Shown here: one piece after another, positions 40,676 through 51,026 of the stretch
How the letters are laid out: each line of letters starts with the position of its first letter
Numbering within the stretch: position 1 is the stretch's first letter
Assembly (NCBI GenBank): GCA_947567425.1
Contig: CANOLV010000001.1
Span: 62,001-126,000, forward strand
Direction: 5' to 3'
From: an uncultured Porphyromonadaceae bacterium
GTDB taxonomy: Bacteria > Bacteroidota > Bacteroidia > Bacteroidales > Muribaculaceae
DNA length: 64,000 nt
The notes under the pieces: model-generated
The model's input: the letters and a program-made list of their open reading frames with translations, nothing else
The model's database searches: none
Told to the model about the DNA's origin: nothing
Made by a program: the position numbers and the translations under genes

Positions 40676-43462
40676 TTGAGACGATCTCATTTATATATAA
40701 TACTTTTGGTGCTATTATGCGCTATCAGCGCGAGCGCGGTAACGAAGCCGATGCCACAAATCCCTGACGGAAACTCCGCAACATCAGGTGCGGAATCCGA
40801 TTCGATTGTCGGCGAACCGGGCCGTACACTCATAAGCGAGATCGACTCCGACTCCATCGCGGCGGCCTCGCTCCCGGTCTGGGATCCACAGTCAGGGTCG
40901 GAGTCCAAGCCGATGATCAGAAAAGAAAAAGTGGACATCGACAATGTGGTCAACTTTTCGGCCAAGGATTCAATGATTATGATCGGCCAGAACAGCGCGT
41001 TCATGTACGGCGACGGAGTGATCACCTACGGCGACATCAAACTTGAGGCCGCGGAAATCTCGATGGACCTCAAAAACAACAATGTCTATGCCAACGGAGT
41101 ACCCGACTCAATAGGAGAGCTTACCGGAACTCCAGTGTTCTCGGATAAAAGCGGTGAGTATGAGTCGAAAACGATGAAATACAACATCCAGTCGGAACGC
41201 GGTTTCATCACCGACGTCAACACCCAGCAGGGGGAAGGCTACCTGACCGGAGGCCAGACCAAAAAGATGGAGACAGGCGAATACTACATTAAAGACGCCC
41301 ACTATTCGACATGCGACCTGCCGACCGACAAGCAGCATTTCTGGTTTCAGCTCACCAAAGGCAAAATGACCCCGGGAAGCAACGTAGTGACCGGACCCGC
41401 CTACATGGTGCTTGCCGGACTGCCGTTGCCGCTGGCCGTACCGTTCGGATATTTCCCATTCTCCAAAAGCTACTCTTCAGGTATAATATTCCCTACATTC
41501 GGCGACGACTACAACCGTGGATTCTATCTCAGCAACGGAGGCTACTACTTCGCCATCAACGACAATATCGACCTGGCGCTCACCGGGGAAATCTACACCA
41601 AAGGATCATGGGGACTCAACGCCCAATCGTCATACGTGAAGCGATATAAATACAACGGCAGCTTCCGCATGAGCTATCTGACCACAATCTACGGCGAGAA
41701 AGGGAATCCTGACTACTCGAAGCAGACCAACTTCCAGTTTTTGTGGAACCACTCGCAGGACTCCAAGGCCAACCCGAACATGACACTTTCGGCCAGCGTC
41801 AACTTCACCACCAGCGGCTATTCGCGAAACGACCTTGGCAGCTACTATTCAAGCTCATTTACCGAGAACACCAAAAGTTCGACCGTCAACATGACTTACC
41901 GCGTGCCCAACTCGAAATGGTCGTTCTCGACCACGGCCAACCTGTCGCAACGCACTTCTGACTCGACCCTGACCGTATCGTTCCCCAACCTGACGGTCAC
42001 GATGTCGCAGGTCTACCCGTTCAAGCGCAAACGCGCCGTAGGCAAGGAGCGTTGGTATGAAAAAATCAAGATGTCATACTCCGGTCAGTTCCAAAACTCC
42101 CTGACCGCCAAGCAGGACGTATTCTTCCAGAAGAGCCTGATCAAGGACTGGCGCAACGGCATGAAACACTCCGTGCCCATCTCCGCCACCTTCAACCTGT
42201 TCAAATATATCAACTTGACTCCGTCAATCTCACTTAACGACCGCATGTACACGTCAAAAGTGCGCCGTCAATGGGATCCGGGAGCATCGGCCGAAGTGTG
42301 CGACACCACTTACGGATTCTACAACGTGTGGGACTTCAACGCTTCAGTGTCGCTGGACACCAAGATATACGGATTTTTCCAACCGATGAAGTTTCTCGGC
42401 GACAAGGTCAAGATGATCCGCCACGTGCTCACGCCTACTGTGTCATTTTCGGGCGCCCCCGACTTCTCGTCGTCATTCTTCGGATACTACGGCAACTACG
42501 AGTATATGAACGCCAACGGCGAAATGGTGCGCAGGAAGTACTCGATGTTCCCCAACGGCCTTTACGGAGTACCCGGGCAGGGAAAATCCGGGACTGTAAG
42601 CGTGTCGCTCGCCAACAACCTGGAGATGAAAGTGAAATCGGACAACGACAGCACTGGAGAGAAAAAAATCTCCCTAATTGAGAATTTCACTGTGTCGCAG
42701 AGCTACAACTTCGCCGCCGACTCGATGAACTGGAGCAACATCAACACATCGCTTATGCTCCGTCTGACCAAGAACTTCAATCTAAACCTCAATGCCACCT
42801 GGGACGTGTACACCTACCAGCTATCGCCGACCGGCGCTCCGGTGCGCGTCAACGTGCCGCGATGGAAGGCGGGAAAGGGCATCGGTAAGCTGTCGAGTAC
42901 AGGAACGTCATTCTCCTACACGTTCAACAACAACACCTTCAAGCGAGGAAAGGACAAGGATAAGAAGAACGGCAAAAACAACGACGACGAAGAGGAAAAC
43001 TGGGACGGCGACCAACGGTTTGACAACAAGAGAAACCGCAACGGACATTCACACGACGACGATGAAGAGCCGGAGATGGGTGCCGACGGCTATATGAAAT
43101 GGAGCGTGCCGTGGAGCTTCACGTTCAACTATTCAGTCAACTACAGCTATGGATCATTCAACAAAGAGAAGCTCGAATACAACGGCCGGATTACCCAGAA
43201 CCTCAGCTTCTCCGGAAGCATACAGCCCACCAAGAACTGGAACTTCGGCTTCTCAGCCAGCTATAACTTCGACACCAAGAAGATAGCCTACATGAACTGC
43301 AACATATCACGCGACCTGCACTGCTTTGCCATGACGGCGAGCTTCATACCCGTGGGTCCGTACAAAAGCTACAACTTCCACATAGCCGTCAAGTCGTCTC
43401 TTCTATCAGATTTGAAATACGACAAGCGGTCATCCTACTCCAACGGCGTTACCTGGTATTAG
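40676..43462 (+). CDS. lptD: LPS assembly protein LptD homologue
   Basis: The outer-membrane lipopolysaccharide translocon, Bacteroidetes type, 928 residues. A signal peptide (RRSHLYIILLVLLCAISASA) leads into a periplasmic OstA/beta-jellyroll domain (about residues 90-230, with VITYGDIKLEAAEISMDL). A large beta-barrel follows to the C-terminus, with many alternating-strand repeats. A charged low-complexity insert (about 770-815, Lys/Asp/Glu-rich) lies between late strands. Start TTG 40676 is chosen because the -7 element at 40635 makes a more upstream start impossible and the signal peptide begins there. The LptE partner and the lptA gene are not in the window. The terminator is at 43535. Confidence 0.88.
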   Translation: MRRSHLYIILLVLLCAISASAVTKPMPQIPDGNSATSGAESDSIVGEPGRTLISEIDSDSIAAASLPVWDPQSGSESKPMIRKEKVDIDNVVNFSAKDSMIMIGQNSAFMYGDGVITYGDIKLEAAEISMDLKNNNVYANGVPDSIGELTGTPVFSDKSGEYESKTMKYNIQSERGFITDVNTQQGEGYLTGGQTKKMETGEYYIKDAHYSTCDLPTDKQHFWFQLTKGKMTPGSNVVTGPAYMVLAGLPLPLAVPFGYFPFSKSYSSGIIFPTFGDDYNRGFYLSNGGYYFAINDNIDLALTGEIYTKGSWGLNAQSSYVKRYKYNGSFRMSYLTTIYGEKGNPDYSKQTNFQFLWNHSQDSKANPNMTLSASVNFTTSGYSRNDLGSYYSSSFTENTKSSTVNMTYRVPNSKWSFSTTANLSQRTSDSTLTVSFPNLTVTMSQVYPFKRKRAVGKERWYEKIKMSYSGQFQNSLTAKQDVFFQKSLIKDWRNGMKHSVPISATFNLFKYINLTPSISLNDRMYTSKVRRQWDPGASAEVCDTTYGFYNVWDFNASVSLDTKIYGFFQPMKFLGDKVKMIRHVLTPTVSFSGAPDFSSSFFGYYGNYEYMNANGEMVRRKYSMFPNGLYGVPGQGKSGTVSVSLANNLEMKVKSDNDSTGEKKISLIENFTVSQSYNFAADSMNWSNINTSLMLRLTKNFNLNLNATWDVYTYQLSPTGAPVRVNVPRWKAGKGIGKLSSTGTSFSYTFNNNTFKRGKDKDKKNGKNNDDEEENWDGDQRFDNKRNRNGHSHDDDEEPEMGADGYMKWSVPWSFTFNYSVNYSYGSFNKEKLEYNGRITQNLSFSGSIQPTKNWNFGFSASYNFDTKKIAYMNCNISRDLHCFAMTASFIPVGPYKSYNFHIAVKSSLLSDLKYDKRSSYSNGVTWY

Positions 43463-43534
43463 ACACAGTATAATAAATAATAATCCAATTAACAAAAACG
43501 CCTTTTATTTGCAAAATATGGTTATATAATGCTT

Positions 43535-43562
43535 AAGCGGCGACCTTTTTAGGCCGCCGCTT
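43535..43562 (+). terminator. Terminator after lptD
   Basis: Stem AAGCGGCG (43535-43542) pairs with CGCCGCTT (43555-43562), extendable inward past one mismatch, with a T-rich loop, followed by TGTTTC. Confidence 0.75.
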
Positions 43563-43838
43563 TGTTTCATTTCAAAGCTTCCTGATAAAGCCGGTCCGGA
43601 TGCAGGCATACAGCCTGGCATCGACCTGGACAGGCGGGGGCTTATATTGAGAGTGATGATGTTTTAAGTTTTGAAGCCAGACGGCTTCTGCAGTGGATGT
43701 TTTTTATAGACCCGATCAGGTCCGGTGGAATCTCTGACCATCGGACCTGACGGCTTTTAACCGCCGACCGACACCTGCGATATCTGATACAAAGCATTAG
43801 TACTTTGGCAGATAATTGCTTTTTAAATGAAAAAGTCA
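43563..43838. other. Intergenic stretch without a supported gene
   Basis: About 275 bases between the lptD terminator and the peptidase promoter. A 65-codon minus-strand frame at 43642-43839 shows no family features and runs into the promoter region. Nothing else was recognised. Confidence 0.6.
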
Positions 43839-43846
43839 TAACTTTG
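43839..43846 (+). promoter_or_regulatory. -7 element for the C69 peptidase gene
   Basis: TAACTTTG, 93 bases before ATG 43939; an unusually long leader follows. No known riboswitch fold was recognised in it. Confidence 0.65.
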
Positions 43847-43938
43847 TGAATAATAATCCGCCCTCAGCGGACTGTCAATGTCCAGCACCGCGAATATAGT
43901 CGGATTACAGACCAATTAAAGACAATAATAGACTGATT

Positions 43939-45582
43939 ATGCTTCAACGAATCACAACACTTGCTGTCGCCACCCTGACAGCCACCGCCTCGGCCCTCGC
44001 ATGCACGAGCCTTATCGCCGCTCCCGGCGCGACCGCTGACGGAAGTTCACTGATCACTTACGCGGCCGACTCCCACAGCTTATACGGCGAACTGTACAGC
44101 ACACCTGCCCAGGACCATAAAAAAGGTGCCATGAGAAAGGTATATGACTGGGACAGCGGTAAATATCTCGGCGAGATACCCCAGCCACGCCATACATACG
44201 CTACCATAGGCAACATGAACGAGCACGGTCTGGCCATCAGCGAGAGCACATGGGGAGGCCGCGAGGAACTTATGGACACCACCGGAATCATTGACTACGG
44301 ATCGCTGATATACATCACTCTCGAACGCGCCAGAACAGCCCGTGAAGCCATCAAGGTGATGACCGACCTGGTAAAGGACTACGGCTATGCCAGCGAGGGC
44401 GAATCATTCTCCATAGCCGACGGCAAAGAGGCCTGGATCATGGAGATGATCGGCAAAGGCGGCAAAAGCAAGGGAGCCGTATGGGTGGCGCGTCGCATAC
44501 CCGATGGCATGATCTCCGGACATGCCAACCATGCCCGCATACATACATTCCCGCTCAATGACCCCGAGACTCTCTATTCTCCCGACGTCATCGACTTTGC
44601 GCGATCGCAGGGATATTTCGACGGTAAAAACGAGGACTTTGACTTTTCACGCGCATACGCTGTCACCGACTTCGGAGCACTCCGCGGATGCGACGCCCGC
44701 GTGTGGTCGTTCTTCAAAAAGCAGGGAGCCGACATGGACAAGTATCTGCCGTGGATCATGAGCGGCGACGGCGAGCCGATGCCCCTGTGGGTCAAACCGG
44801 CCAAACCGCTCAGCGTCCGCGACATGCAGTGGGCCATGCGCGACCACTTCGAGGATACACCGTTTGACATGACCGGAGACATAGGCGCAGGCCCGTTCAA
44901 AGTGCCCTACCGCTGGCGTCCGATGACATTCACCGTAGACAGCGTGGAATACACCCATGAACGCGCAATCGCCACACAGCAGACAGCGTTCACCTTCGTG
45001 GCCCAGCTCCGCGACGACGTCCCCGCCGAGATGAAAGGAATCCTATGGTTCGGAGTCGACGACACGAATACCTGTGTCTACGTGCCGATGTACTGCTGCG
45101 TCACCGAAGTGCCCCGATGCTACGCACCCGGCAACGGCGACATGCTCACCCTGTCGTGGGACGCCGCCTTCTGGGTGCACAACTACGTCGCCAACCAGGC
45201 TTATAACCGTTATTCCCAGATGATACCCGACATACGACGTGTGCAGAATTCACTTGAAGACCGCATGGAAGCCGGCGTAAAGGAGATTGAGGCCAAAGCT
45301 TCGTCAATGAACGCCACCGACCGCAGCCTCGCGCTCAGCAGATTTTCCGACGAATGGGCGGAACAGTCGACCAAAGAGTTCAAACAGCTCGGCGACTATC
45401 TGTTTGTGAAATTCCTCGACGGCAACATCAAGAAAGAGACAGCCCCCGGAGAATTCATGCGCACACCCGAAGGCCAGTGCGCATCACCCCAGTTCGGCGG
45501 CTACTCCGACGACTACTTCCGTTCGGTAGCCGAAGATGCCGGCGAACGTCTGAAAGTTAAAGAACCTACGTTTAACAAATAA
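43939..45582 (+). CDS. Secreted C69 family dipeptidase
   Basis: A 547-residue exported peptidase of the N-terminal-nucleophile C69 (PepD/U34) family, which cleaves dipeptides. The signal peptide ends at LALA, leaving Cys22 as the new N-terminal residue and nucleophile ([17 protein letters not shown]). Other family segments are [38 protein letters not shown] and [11 protein letters not shown]. The C-terminal part is mixed alpha/beta with a late helical stretch. It is transcribed from 43839 and followed after 11 bases by queF, so queF is probably in the same operon. Confidence 0.92.
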   Translation: MLQRITTLAVATLTATASALACTSLIAAPGATADGSSLITYAADSHSLYGELYSTPAQDHKKGAMRKVYDWDSGKYLGEIPQPRHTYATIGNMNEHGLAISESTWGGREELMDTTGIIDYGSLIYITLERARTAREAIKVMTDLVKDYGYASEGESFSIADGKEAWIMEMIGKGGKSKGAVWVARRIPDGMISGHANHARIHTFPLNDPETLYSPDVIDFARSQGYFDGKNEDFDFSRAYAVTDFGALRGCDARVWSFFKKQGADMDKYLPWIMSGDGEPMPLWVKPAKPLSVRDMQWAMRDHFEDTPFDMTGDIGAGPFKVPYRWRPMTFTVDSVEYTHERAIATQQTAFTFVAQLRDDVPAEMKGILWFGVDDTNTCVYVPMYCCVTEVPRCYAPGNGDMLTLSWDAAFWVHNYVANQAYNRYSQMIPDIRRVQNSLEDRMEAGVKEIEAKASSMNATDRSLALSRFSDEWAEQSTKEFKQLGDYLFVKFLDGNIKKETAPGEFMRTPEGQCASPQFGGYSDDYFRSVAEDAGERLKVKEPTFNK

Positions 45583-45593
45583 CATTCGCCGTT

Positions 45594-46067
45594 ATGTCAA
45601 GAATGCCGGAGGAGATGCCCGACATCACGTTGTTGGGCAACCAAGGAACAAAATATCCCACGGAATATGCACCGGAAGTGCTTGAGACCTTCATCAACAA
45701 GCATCCTGACAATGAATATCTCGTGACATTCACATGTCCGGAATTCACATCGCTTTGCCCAAAGACCGGACAACCGGACTTTGCCAAAATAATCATCAAC
45801 TATATCCCTCGGGAGAAAATGGTGGAGAGCAAAAGTCTGAAACTTTACCTGTTCAGCTTCCGCAATCATGGCGACTTCCACGAAGACTGCGTCAACATCA
45901 TCATGAAGGATCTCGTGAAGCTTATGGATCCAAAATATCTTGAAGTCATAGGGCTGTTCACGCCACGAGGGGGGATCAGCATCTATCCGTTTGCCAACTA
46001 CGGCGACCGTGAACATCAGGACCTGGTAAAGTCGAGGCTTCTGGCATCGTTCAGGAATAACTTCTAA
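45594..46067 (+). CDS. queF: NADPH-dependent preQ0 reductase (QueF)
   Basis: Reduces preQ0 (7-cyano-7-deazaguanine) to preQ1 in queuosine synthesis. The 157-residue product is the short, type I form. It shows the family motif in [13 protein letters not shown] with Cys55 and Asp62, the [22 protein letters not shown] region with Glu97, and the ending [13 protein letters not shown]. Length and residue numbers match Bacillus QueF. It starts 11 bases after the C69 peptidase gene with no promoter between them, and no riboswitch is seen in that leader. queA lies 5 kb downstream; queC, queD and queE are not in the window. Confidence 0.95.
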   Translation: MSRMPEEMPDITLLGNQGTKYPTEYAPEVLETFINKHPDNEYLVTFTCPEFTSLCPKTGQPDFAKIIINYIPREKMVESKSLKLYLFSFRNHGDFHEDCVNIIMKDLVKLMDPKYLEVIGLFTPRGGISIYPFANYGDREHQDLVKSRLLASFRNNF

Positions 46068-46088
46068 CCGCACGCAACATCGACCATC

Positions 46089-48368
46089 ATGCATATTATA
46101 AAGACAGCATTGACACTTCTGACGGCATCGGTATGCGCTTCGGCAGCATCGGCCGAAGAACCGCTTAAATATGTCGATACCCGTGTCGGGACCGCGGCCA
46201 GCGAGACTCATACCGCCGGACTGTTCGGCAAAAGCACCGAGGAGTACGGCCAAACGCTGCCCGCAGTGCTCGAACCCAACGGCATGAACTTCTGGACCCC
46301 GCAGACGCAGGACACCGAACAGAAATGCAAGGCTCCGTACTACTACAAGCACGACCGTATGCAGGGATTCCGCAACAGCCATTGGATCACAGGCGGCTGC
46401 ACCCAGGACTACGGTAGCATGACGCTCATGCCGCTGAGCGGCCTACTTGTGTGTCAGCCCGAAGCCCGCGCCGCCAGATTCAGCCACGACAGCGAGACTG
46501 CCACACCCGCCTACTATTCCGTAGAGTTTCCCGACGAAGGAATCACCTCGGAGCTGACCGGAAGATCACGTTCGGCCATGTTCCGCTTCACTTACGACAA
46601 TGGGGGCGACGCATACATAGTGGTCAATCCCAACAGCGACGAGGGTGAAGGATACATAAAAGTCGACTCCGTAAACCGTCGTATCATAGGCTATAACCCT
46701 GTCCACCGAATCTATCAAGGATGGGGAGAGGCCGCCGGATTCAACGGCTACTTCATCGTGGAGATAGACCATGAACTTACCGGTGCAGGCACGTTCAAGG
46801 ACGAGAACGTGTATCAGGGACAGCACGACATAAGCGGAACCACCGGCATAGGTGCCTACTTCAAATTCAAAGTAAATCCCGGCGAACAGGTCAAGGTCAA
46901 AGCAGCGTCGTCGTTCACAGACATTGACGGAGCCATGGCCAATCTGCGTGCGGAAATACCGCATTGGGATTTCGACAAGACCCGCTCAGAACTTGAAAGT
47001 ATCTGGAACCGCCATCTAAGCTCAGTGACCGTAGAGTCGCCCTCCGACATAGAAAAGTCGAAATTCTACGGAGCCATGTACCGTGCATCGTTCCTACCGC
47101 GCACCATGAACGACGTCGACGGGCGCTATCCCTCGTTCGCCACAGGCAATCCCATACTCACCATGGCCGACGGCTCCACATATTACGACGACTACAGCAT
47201 GTGGGACACATACCGCGCCCTGCATCCGCTCATCACCCTTCTCGAACCCACGAAAAGCGGGGATATGATGCAGTCGCTCGTGCTGAAAGCCGAACAAGGT
47301 GGATGGTTGCCGATATTCCCCTGCTGGAACAGCTACACCGCAGCTATGATAGGCGACCACTGCATAGCCGCCATAGGCGACGCATACGTCAAAGGTGTCC
47401 GTAATTTCGACATCGCCACCGCTTACAGATATATGAGGAAGAATGCCTTCGAATCGCCGTCAGACTCAGCCGACTACAAAAACGGAATGGGACGACGCGC
47501 ACTCACCTCATATCTCAAATACGGCTATATACCGCTTGAAGACAGCGTAAAGGAAGCATTCCACCAACGTGAACAGGTGTCGCGCACGCTTGAATACGCC
47601 TTTGACGACTTCGTGCTGTCGGAGGTGGCCCGGCGCCTGGGCAAGACCGCGGATGCCGCCGAGCTGGCGTACCGATCAAAAAACTACCGCAACGTAATCG
47701 ACCCCTCTACCGGCTATGCCCAGGGGCGCCATGCCGACGGCCGATTCCTCACCGACGACAATGCATTTGACTTTGCAAAATTCATCACTGAGGGAGCACC
47801 GTGCCACTACACATGGTATGTGCCCCACGATCCGGCAGGACTCATGGAAGCCATGGGCGGCCGCGACATGTTTGCCGCCAAGCTTGACTCCATGTTCACC
47901 GAACGGCGCTACTGGCACGGCAACGAGCCATGCCATCAGGTGGCCTGGATGTTCAACTATGCCGGAAAACCCTGGCGCACACAAAAAGAGGTGCGCCACA
48001 TTATGGATACCGAATATTTCAACTCTCCCGGAGGCCTGTCGGGCAACGACGACGCCGGCCAGATGTCGGCCTGGTACATATTCGCGGCCCTCGGCTTCTA
48101 CCCGGTGTGCCCCGGCACCCCATACTACATGATCGGCTCGCCGACTTTCCCGAAAGCCACCATCCATTTTGACGACGGCAAAGAATTCGTAATCGAAGCC
48201 CGTGGGGCATCGTCCGAAAACATCTACATCCAGTCGGCGCTCCTCAACGGACAACCATACGACAAGAACTACCTCAGCCATTCCGACATAACCGGGGGCG
48301 GACGGTTTGAAATCCAGATGGGACCTGAGCCAAACCCGCATTGGGGCACCGTCAGTTTAACAGATTAA
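46089..48368 (+). CDS. Secreted GH92 alpha-mannosidase-type hydrolase
   Basis: A 759-residue exported enzyme with a signal peptide (residues 1-22, cleavage near ASAEE). The two-domain architecture is typical of GH92: an N-terminal beta-sandwich with YVDTRVGTAASETHT and a C-terminal (alpha/alpha)6 barrel. Family segments include NGMNFWTPQTQ, QGFRNSHWITGGCTQDYG, YDDYSMWDTYRALHP, GNEPCHQVAWMFNYAGKP (Glu613) and LSGNDDAGQMSAWYIF (Asp654, Asp655). GH92 members release mannose from alpha-linked N-glycan or yeast mannan in a calcium-dependent way; the linkage here is not known. GH28 follows after 15 bases. Confidence 0.95.
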   Translation: MHIIKTALTLLTASVCASAASAEEPLKYVDTRVGTAASETHTAGLFGKSTEEYGQTLPAVLEPNGMNFWTPQTQDTEQKCKAPYYYKHDRMQGFRNSHWITGGCTQDYGSMTLMPLSGLLVCQPEARAARFSHDSETATPAYYSVEFPDEGITSELTGRSRSAMFRFTYDNGGDAYIVVNPNSDEGEGYIKVDSVNRRIIGYNPVHRIYQGWGEAAGFNGYFIVEIDHELTGAGTFKDENVYQGQHDISGTTGIGAYFKFKVNPGEQVKVKAASSFTDIDGAMANLRAEIPHWDFDKTRSELESIWNRHLSSVTVESPSDIEKSKFYGAMYRASFLPRTMNDVDGRYPSFATGNPILTMADGSTYYDDYSMWDTYRALHPLITLLEPTKSGDMMQSLVLKAEQGGWLPIFPCWNSYTAAMIGDHCIAAIGDAYVKGVRNFDIATAYRYMRKNAFESPSDSADYKNGMGRRALTSYLKYGYIPLEDSVKEAFHQREQVSRTLEYAFDDFVLSEVARRLGKTADAAELAYRSKNYRNVIDPSTGYAQGRHADGRFLTDDNAFDFAKFITEGAPCHYTWYVPHDPAGLMEAMGGRDMFAAKLDSMFTERRYWHGNEPCHQVAWMFNYAGKPWRTQKEVRHIMDTEYFNSPGGLSGNDDAGQMSAWYIFAALGFYPVCPGTPYYMIGSPTFPKATIHFDDGKEFVIEARGASSENIYIQSALLNGQPYDKNYLSHSDITGGGRFEIQMGPEPNPHWGTVSLTD

Positions 48369-48383
48369 CATCATACTTCCCAA

Positions 48384-49826
48384 ATGACCATGACAAGTAT
48401 AAAGACTGTATTAGCGACCGCATCCATGGCCCTATGCCTGGCCGGATGCACAGGGTCAGGACAAAACAACGTATATGACATCACCGACTACGGCGCGGTG
48501 GCAGGCGACTCGGTCGACAATGCCCAGGCCATACAGAAAGCCATCGCCGAATGTTCGGCCAACGGAGGCGGCACGGTAGTTGTGCCGGCCGGCAAAAGCT
48601 TCATGGCCGGACCCTTTCATCTGGCCTCATACGTAGAACTGCGGCTGGAACCAAACTCGCGCATTTTAGCCAATCCCGACGAGAGCGTGTACACAGAGAG
48701 CGCATTCGGCGACAATCGCGGCGAAGGTATGATGTGGATCTCCGGGCGCGACCTGACGCAGGTGTCCATCACCGGCACAGGTACCCTCGACGGCAACGGA
48801 GTGGCATTCATGGGCGCCGAACTCGACGATTCCTACGAGCTTAAGCCGGTGACCGACTTCGATCCACGCCCGCACCTGCTGACTTTGATCAATGTCGACC
48901 GTACCGTGATCCGCGACATCACCATACGCAATTCGGCATATTGGACAGTGCACCTGATCGGATGCTACGACGCCACCATCGACGGCATATCGCTGCTCAA
49001 CAACCTGAAGATACGTAACGGCGACGGCATCGACCTGGACCACTCCCGCAAAGTGCGGATCACCGGATGCTTAATCGAGAGCGGCGACGACTGCATCTGC
49101 CTTAAGAACCGCCGCGAATGGGAGCAGTATGGACCGTGCGAGGACATCGTGGTGACCAACTGCATAATGACTTCCCGCTCATGCGCCGTAAAAATAGGAT
49201 CCGAGAACATGGACAGCATCGACAACGTGCTTTTCGACAACTGCATCATCAAGGACAGCAACCGCGGCATAGGCATCCAGAACCGCGATGAAGGAACCGT
49301 GACAAACGTCACGTTCGCCAATATGCACGTGGACTGCCATCTGTACTCCGACGTGTGGTGGGGTAAATCCGAGCCGATCTACGTCACTTCCTATCCCCGC
49401 GCCGTGGGCAACCACAAGGATGCCGGCTGGCGTTTTCCCAAAGGCGCCACCGAAGGCAAATGTGGCGAAGTCAGCGACATACGGTTCATCAACATATCCT
49501 GTATCAGCGAAAACGGAGTGTTTATCGGATGCGACACCCCCGGAAAAGTGCGCGGGCTTGAGTTTGACAATGTAGACCTGAAACTTATCTCACGCACCGA
49601 CTTTCCGAAAGGCGTCTACGACAAACGCCCATGCGTGGGTGAGGGTTTCGTCAACGACGATATCTACGGCTTTTACATCGACAATGCCTCCGACATTGAC
49701 ATAGACCGGTGCACACTGACATGGGGCGCCCCTTCGCTGGCAAAACAGGGAGGATTCTCCACTCAGCTGAATGCCCGACGCGTGAAAATCAAGAATGAGG
49801 AGATCAGAATCGAATCAAACAAATAA
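48384..49826 (+). CDS. GH28 polygalacturonase-type lipoprotein
   Basis: A 480-residue lipoprotein; lipobox CLAGC (Cys22) follows a short signal. The body is a right-handed beta-helix glycoside hydrolase with GH28 landmarks. It has an N-terminal DYGAVAGDSVDNAQAIQKAI segment, the NGDGIDLD motif (residues 212-219) and the ESGDDCICLKN motif (Asp235, Asp236). A RGIGIQNRDEGTV segment sits where R-I-K is usual. The third motif reads S-C-A-V-K-I-G-S, without the GHG histidine of classic polygalacturonases, so this is likely one of the exo- or rhamnogalacturonan-type branches. It follows GH92 by 15 bases and is probably cotranscribed with it. Confidence 0.9.
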   Translation: MTMTSIKTVLATASMALCLAGCTGSGQNNVYDITDYGAVAGDSVDNAQAIQKAIAECSANGGGTVVVPAGKSFMAGPFHLASYVELRLEPNSRILANPDESVYTESAFGDNRGEGMMWISGRDLTQVSITGTGTLDGNGVAFMGAELDDSYELKPVTDFDPRPHLLTLINVDRTVIRDITIRNSAYWTVHLIGCYDATIDGISLLNNLKIRNGDGIDLDHSRKVRITGCLIESGDDCICLKNRREWEQYGPCEDIVVTNCIMTSRSCAVKIGSENMDSIDNVLFDNCIIKDSNRGIGIQNRDEGTVTNVTFANMHVDCHLYSDVWWGKSEPIYVTSYPRAVGNHKDAGWRFPKGATEGKCGEVSDIRFINISCISENGVFIGCDTPGKVRGLEFDNVDLKLISRTDFPKGVYDKRPCVGEGFVNDDIYGFYIDNASDIDIDRCTLTWGAPSLAKQGGFSTQLNARRVKIKNEEIRIESNK

Positions 49827-49847
49827 CTGACAAAAACAATCTACGAT

Positions 49848-51026
49848 ATGAGAAATATAATCCTCTACGACGACCCGGATCTTCGGGAGAACCTTCTGCC
49901 GATAACGTTCACCCGTCCGATGGCCGACATAAGGTTCGGCATAATGACCATACGCCAGAAATGGGAACTCGCATTCCCCGGCCAATACTCCTACAGCACG
50001 GCCGACTACCTTACCGTCAAATTTCCGGTCAAAGAGGTCAACACACTCGACGACTACTACATAGCTGGAAATGTCTGTCCGAACGACGAGCTGGTACGCT
50101 GTCTTGAGACTCTGCCTCAGAACACCGCCATAAAGTGCGGCGACCGAATATTGGCCCGCCATGGAAAGTCGTATGACACATCGGTGGAAATCACCGAGAT
50201 GCCGATGATGCTCAATTCGCTGACCGACATATTCATGCATAATGAGGAAGCTCTCGTCATGGACTTCAAGGCCATGACACGCGGACGCTATTCGCAACCG
50301 CTAAGCCCGACATGTACCGTGATCGGCGACCCGCTCTTCCCCGACGGCACTCCCAAGATATTCCTCGAACCGGGAGCCACCGTGGAAGGTGCCATCCTCA
50401 ACGTGTCGAAAGGCCCGGTCTATGTGGGCAATGATGCCGAGATCATGGAAGGGTCATGCGTCAGGGGGCCGTTGGCGCTCTGCGAACATGCATACGTCAA
50501 CATGGGCACTAAAATTTATGGAGCCACCACCATAGGCCCATACTGCAAGGTCGGCGGCGAACTCAACAATGTCGTTATGATAGGCTACAGCAATAAGGCC
50601 CACGACGGATTTTTAGGCAACGCGGTGATCGGCGAATGGTGCAACCTCGGAGCCAACTGCGTGGCTTCAAACCTCAAGAACGACTACTCCGAAATCAAGC
50701 TCTGGAACTATCCTGCCCACCGCTTCCTCCGTACCGGACTTCAGTTCTGCGGACTGATCATGGGCGACCATACAAAGGCCGGAATAAACACCATGTTCAA
50801 CACGGCCACAGTGGTCGGTGTCGGATGCAACATCTACGGCTCCGGATTTCCCCGCAACTTCGTGGCCTCGTTCAGCGAGGGCGGCGCTTCTGGATTCGAC
50901 GACGTGTCGCTCAACAAGTTCTTCGACATAGCCCGCAGGGTCATGGCCCGCAGGCACGTCGAGCTGACGGAAGCCGACATGGACATATTCCGCTCAATAT
51001 ATGAGATAGCCGAGACATATAAATGA
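49848..51026 (+). CDS. GlmU-like sugar nucleotidyltransferase/acyltransferase
   Basis: A 392-residue cytoplasmic protein matching the Bacteroidetes alternative GlmU group (UDP-GlcNAc pyrophosphorylase-like N-terminus, left-handed beta-helix C-terminus). The opening MRNIILYDDPDLRENLLPIT and the F-T-R-P-M-A-D-I-R segment are typical. Hexapeptide-repeat character begins near residue 165 (EPGATVEGAILN, VYVGNDAEIMEGS, GPYCKVGGELNN) and includes GVGCNIYGSGF. It probably makes or modifies a nucleotide-activated amino sugar for the cell envelope. queA begins in its ATGA stop overlap. Confidence 0.85.
   Translation: MRNIILYDDPDLRENLLPITFTRPMADIRFGIMTIRQKWELAFPGQYSYSTADYLTVKFPVKEVNTLDDYYIAGNVCPNDELVRCLETLPQNTAIKCGDRILARHGKSYDTSVEITEMPMMLNSLTDIFMHNEEALVMDFKAMTRGRYSQPLSPTCTVIGDPLFPDGTPKIFLEPGATVEGAILNVSKGPVYVGNDAEIMEGSCVRGPLALCEHAYVNMGTKIYGATTIGPYCKVGGELNNVVMIGYSNKAHDGFLGNAVIGEWCNLGANCVASNLKNDYSEIKLWNYPAHRFLRTGLQFCGLIMGDHTKAGINTMFNTATVVGVGCNIYGSGFPRNFVASFSEGGASGFDDVSLNKFFDIARRVMARRHVELTEADMDIFRSIYEIAETYK

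Noticed and set aside
43642-43839. A 65-codon minus-strand frame between lptD and the peptidase gene
   Set aside because: Its start overlaps the plus-strand promoter at 43839, the sequence is not protein-like, and no minus-strand promoter was found.
45597-46382. A 261-codon minus-strand frame
   Set aside because: It is antisense to queF and the start of the GH92 gene, both with clear family motifs.
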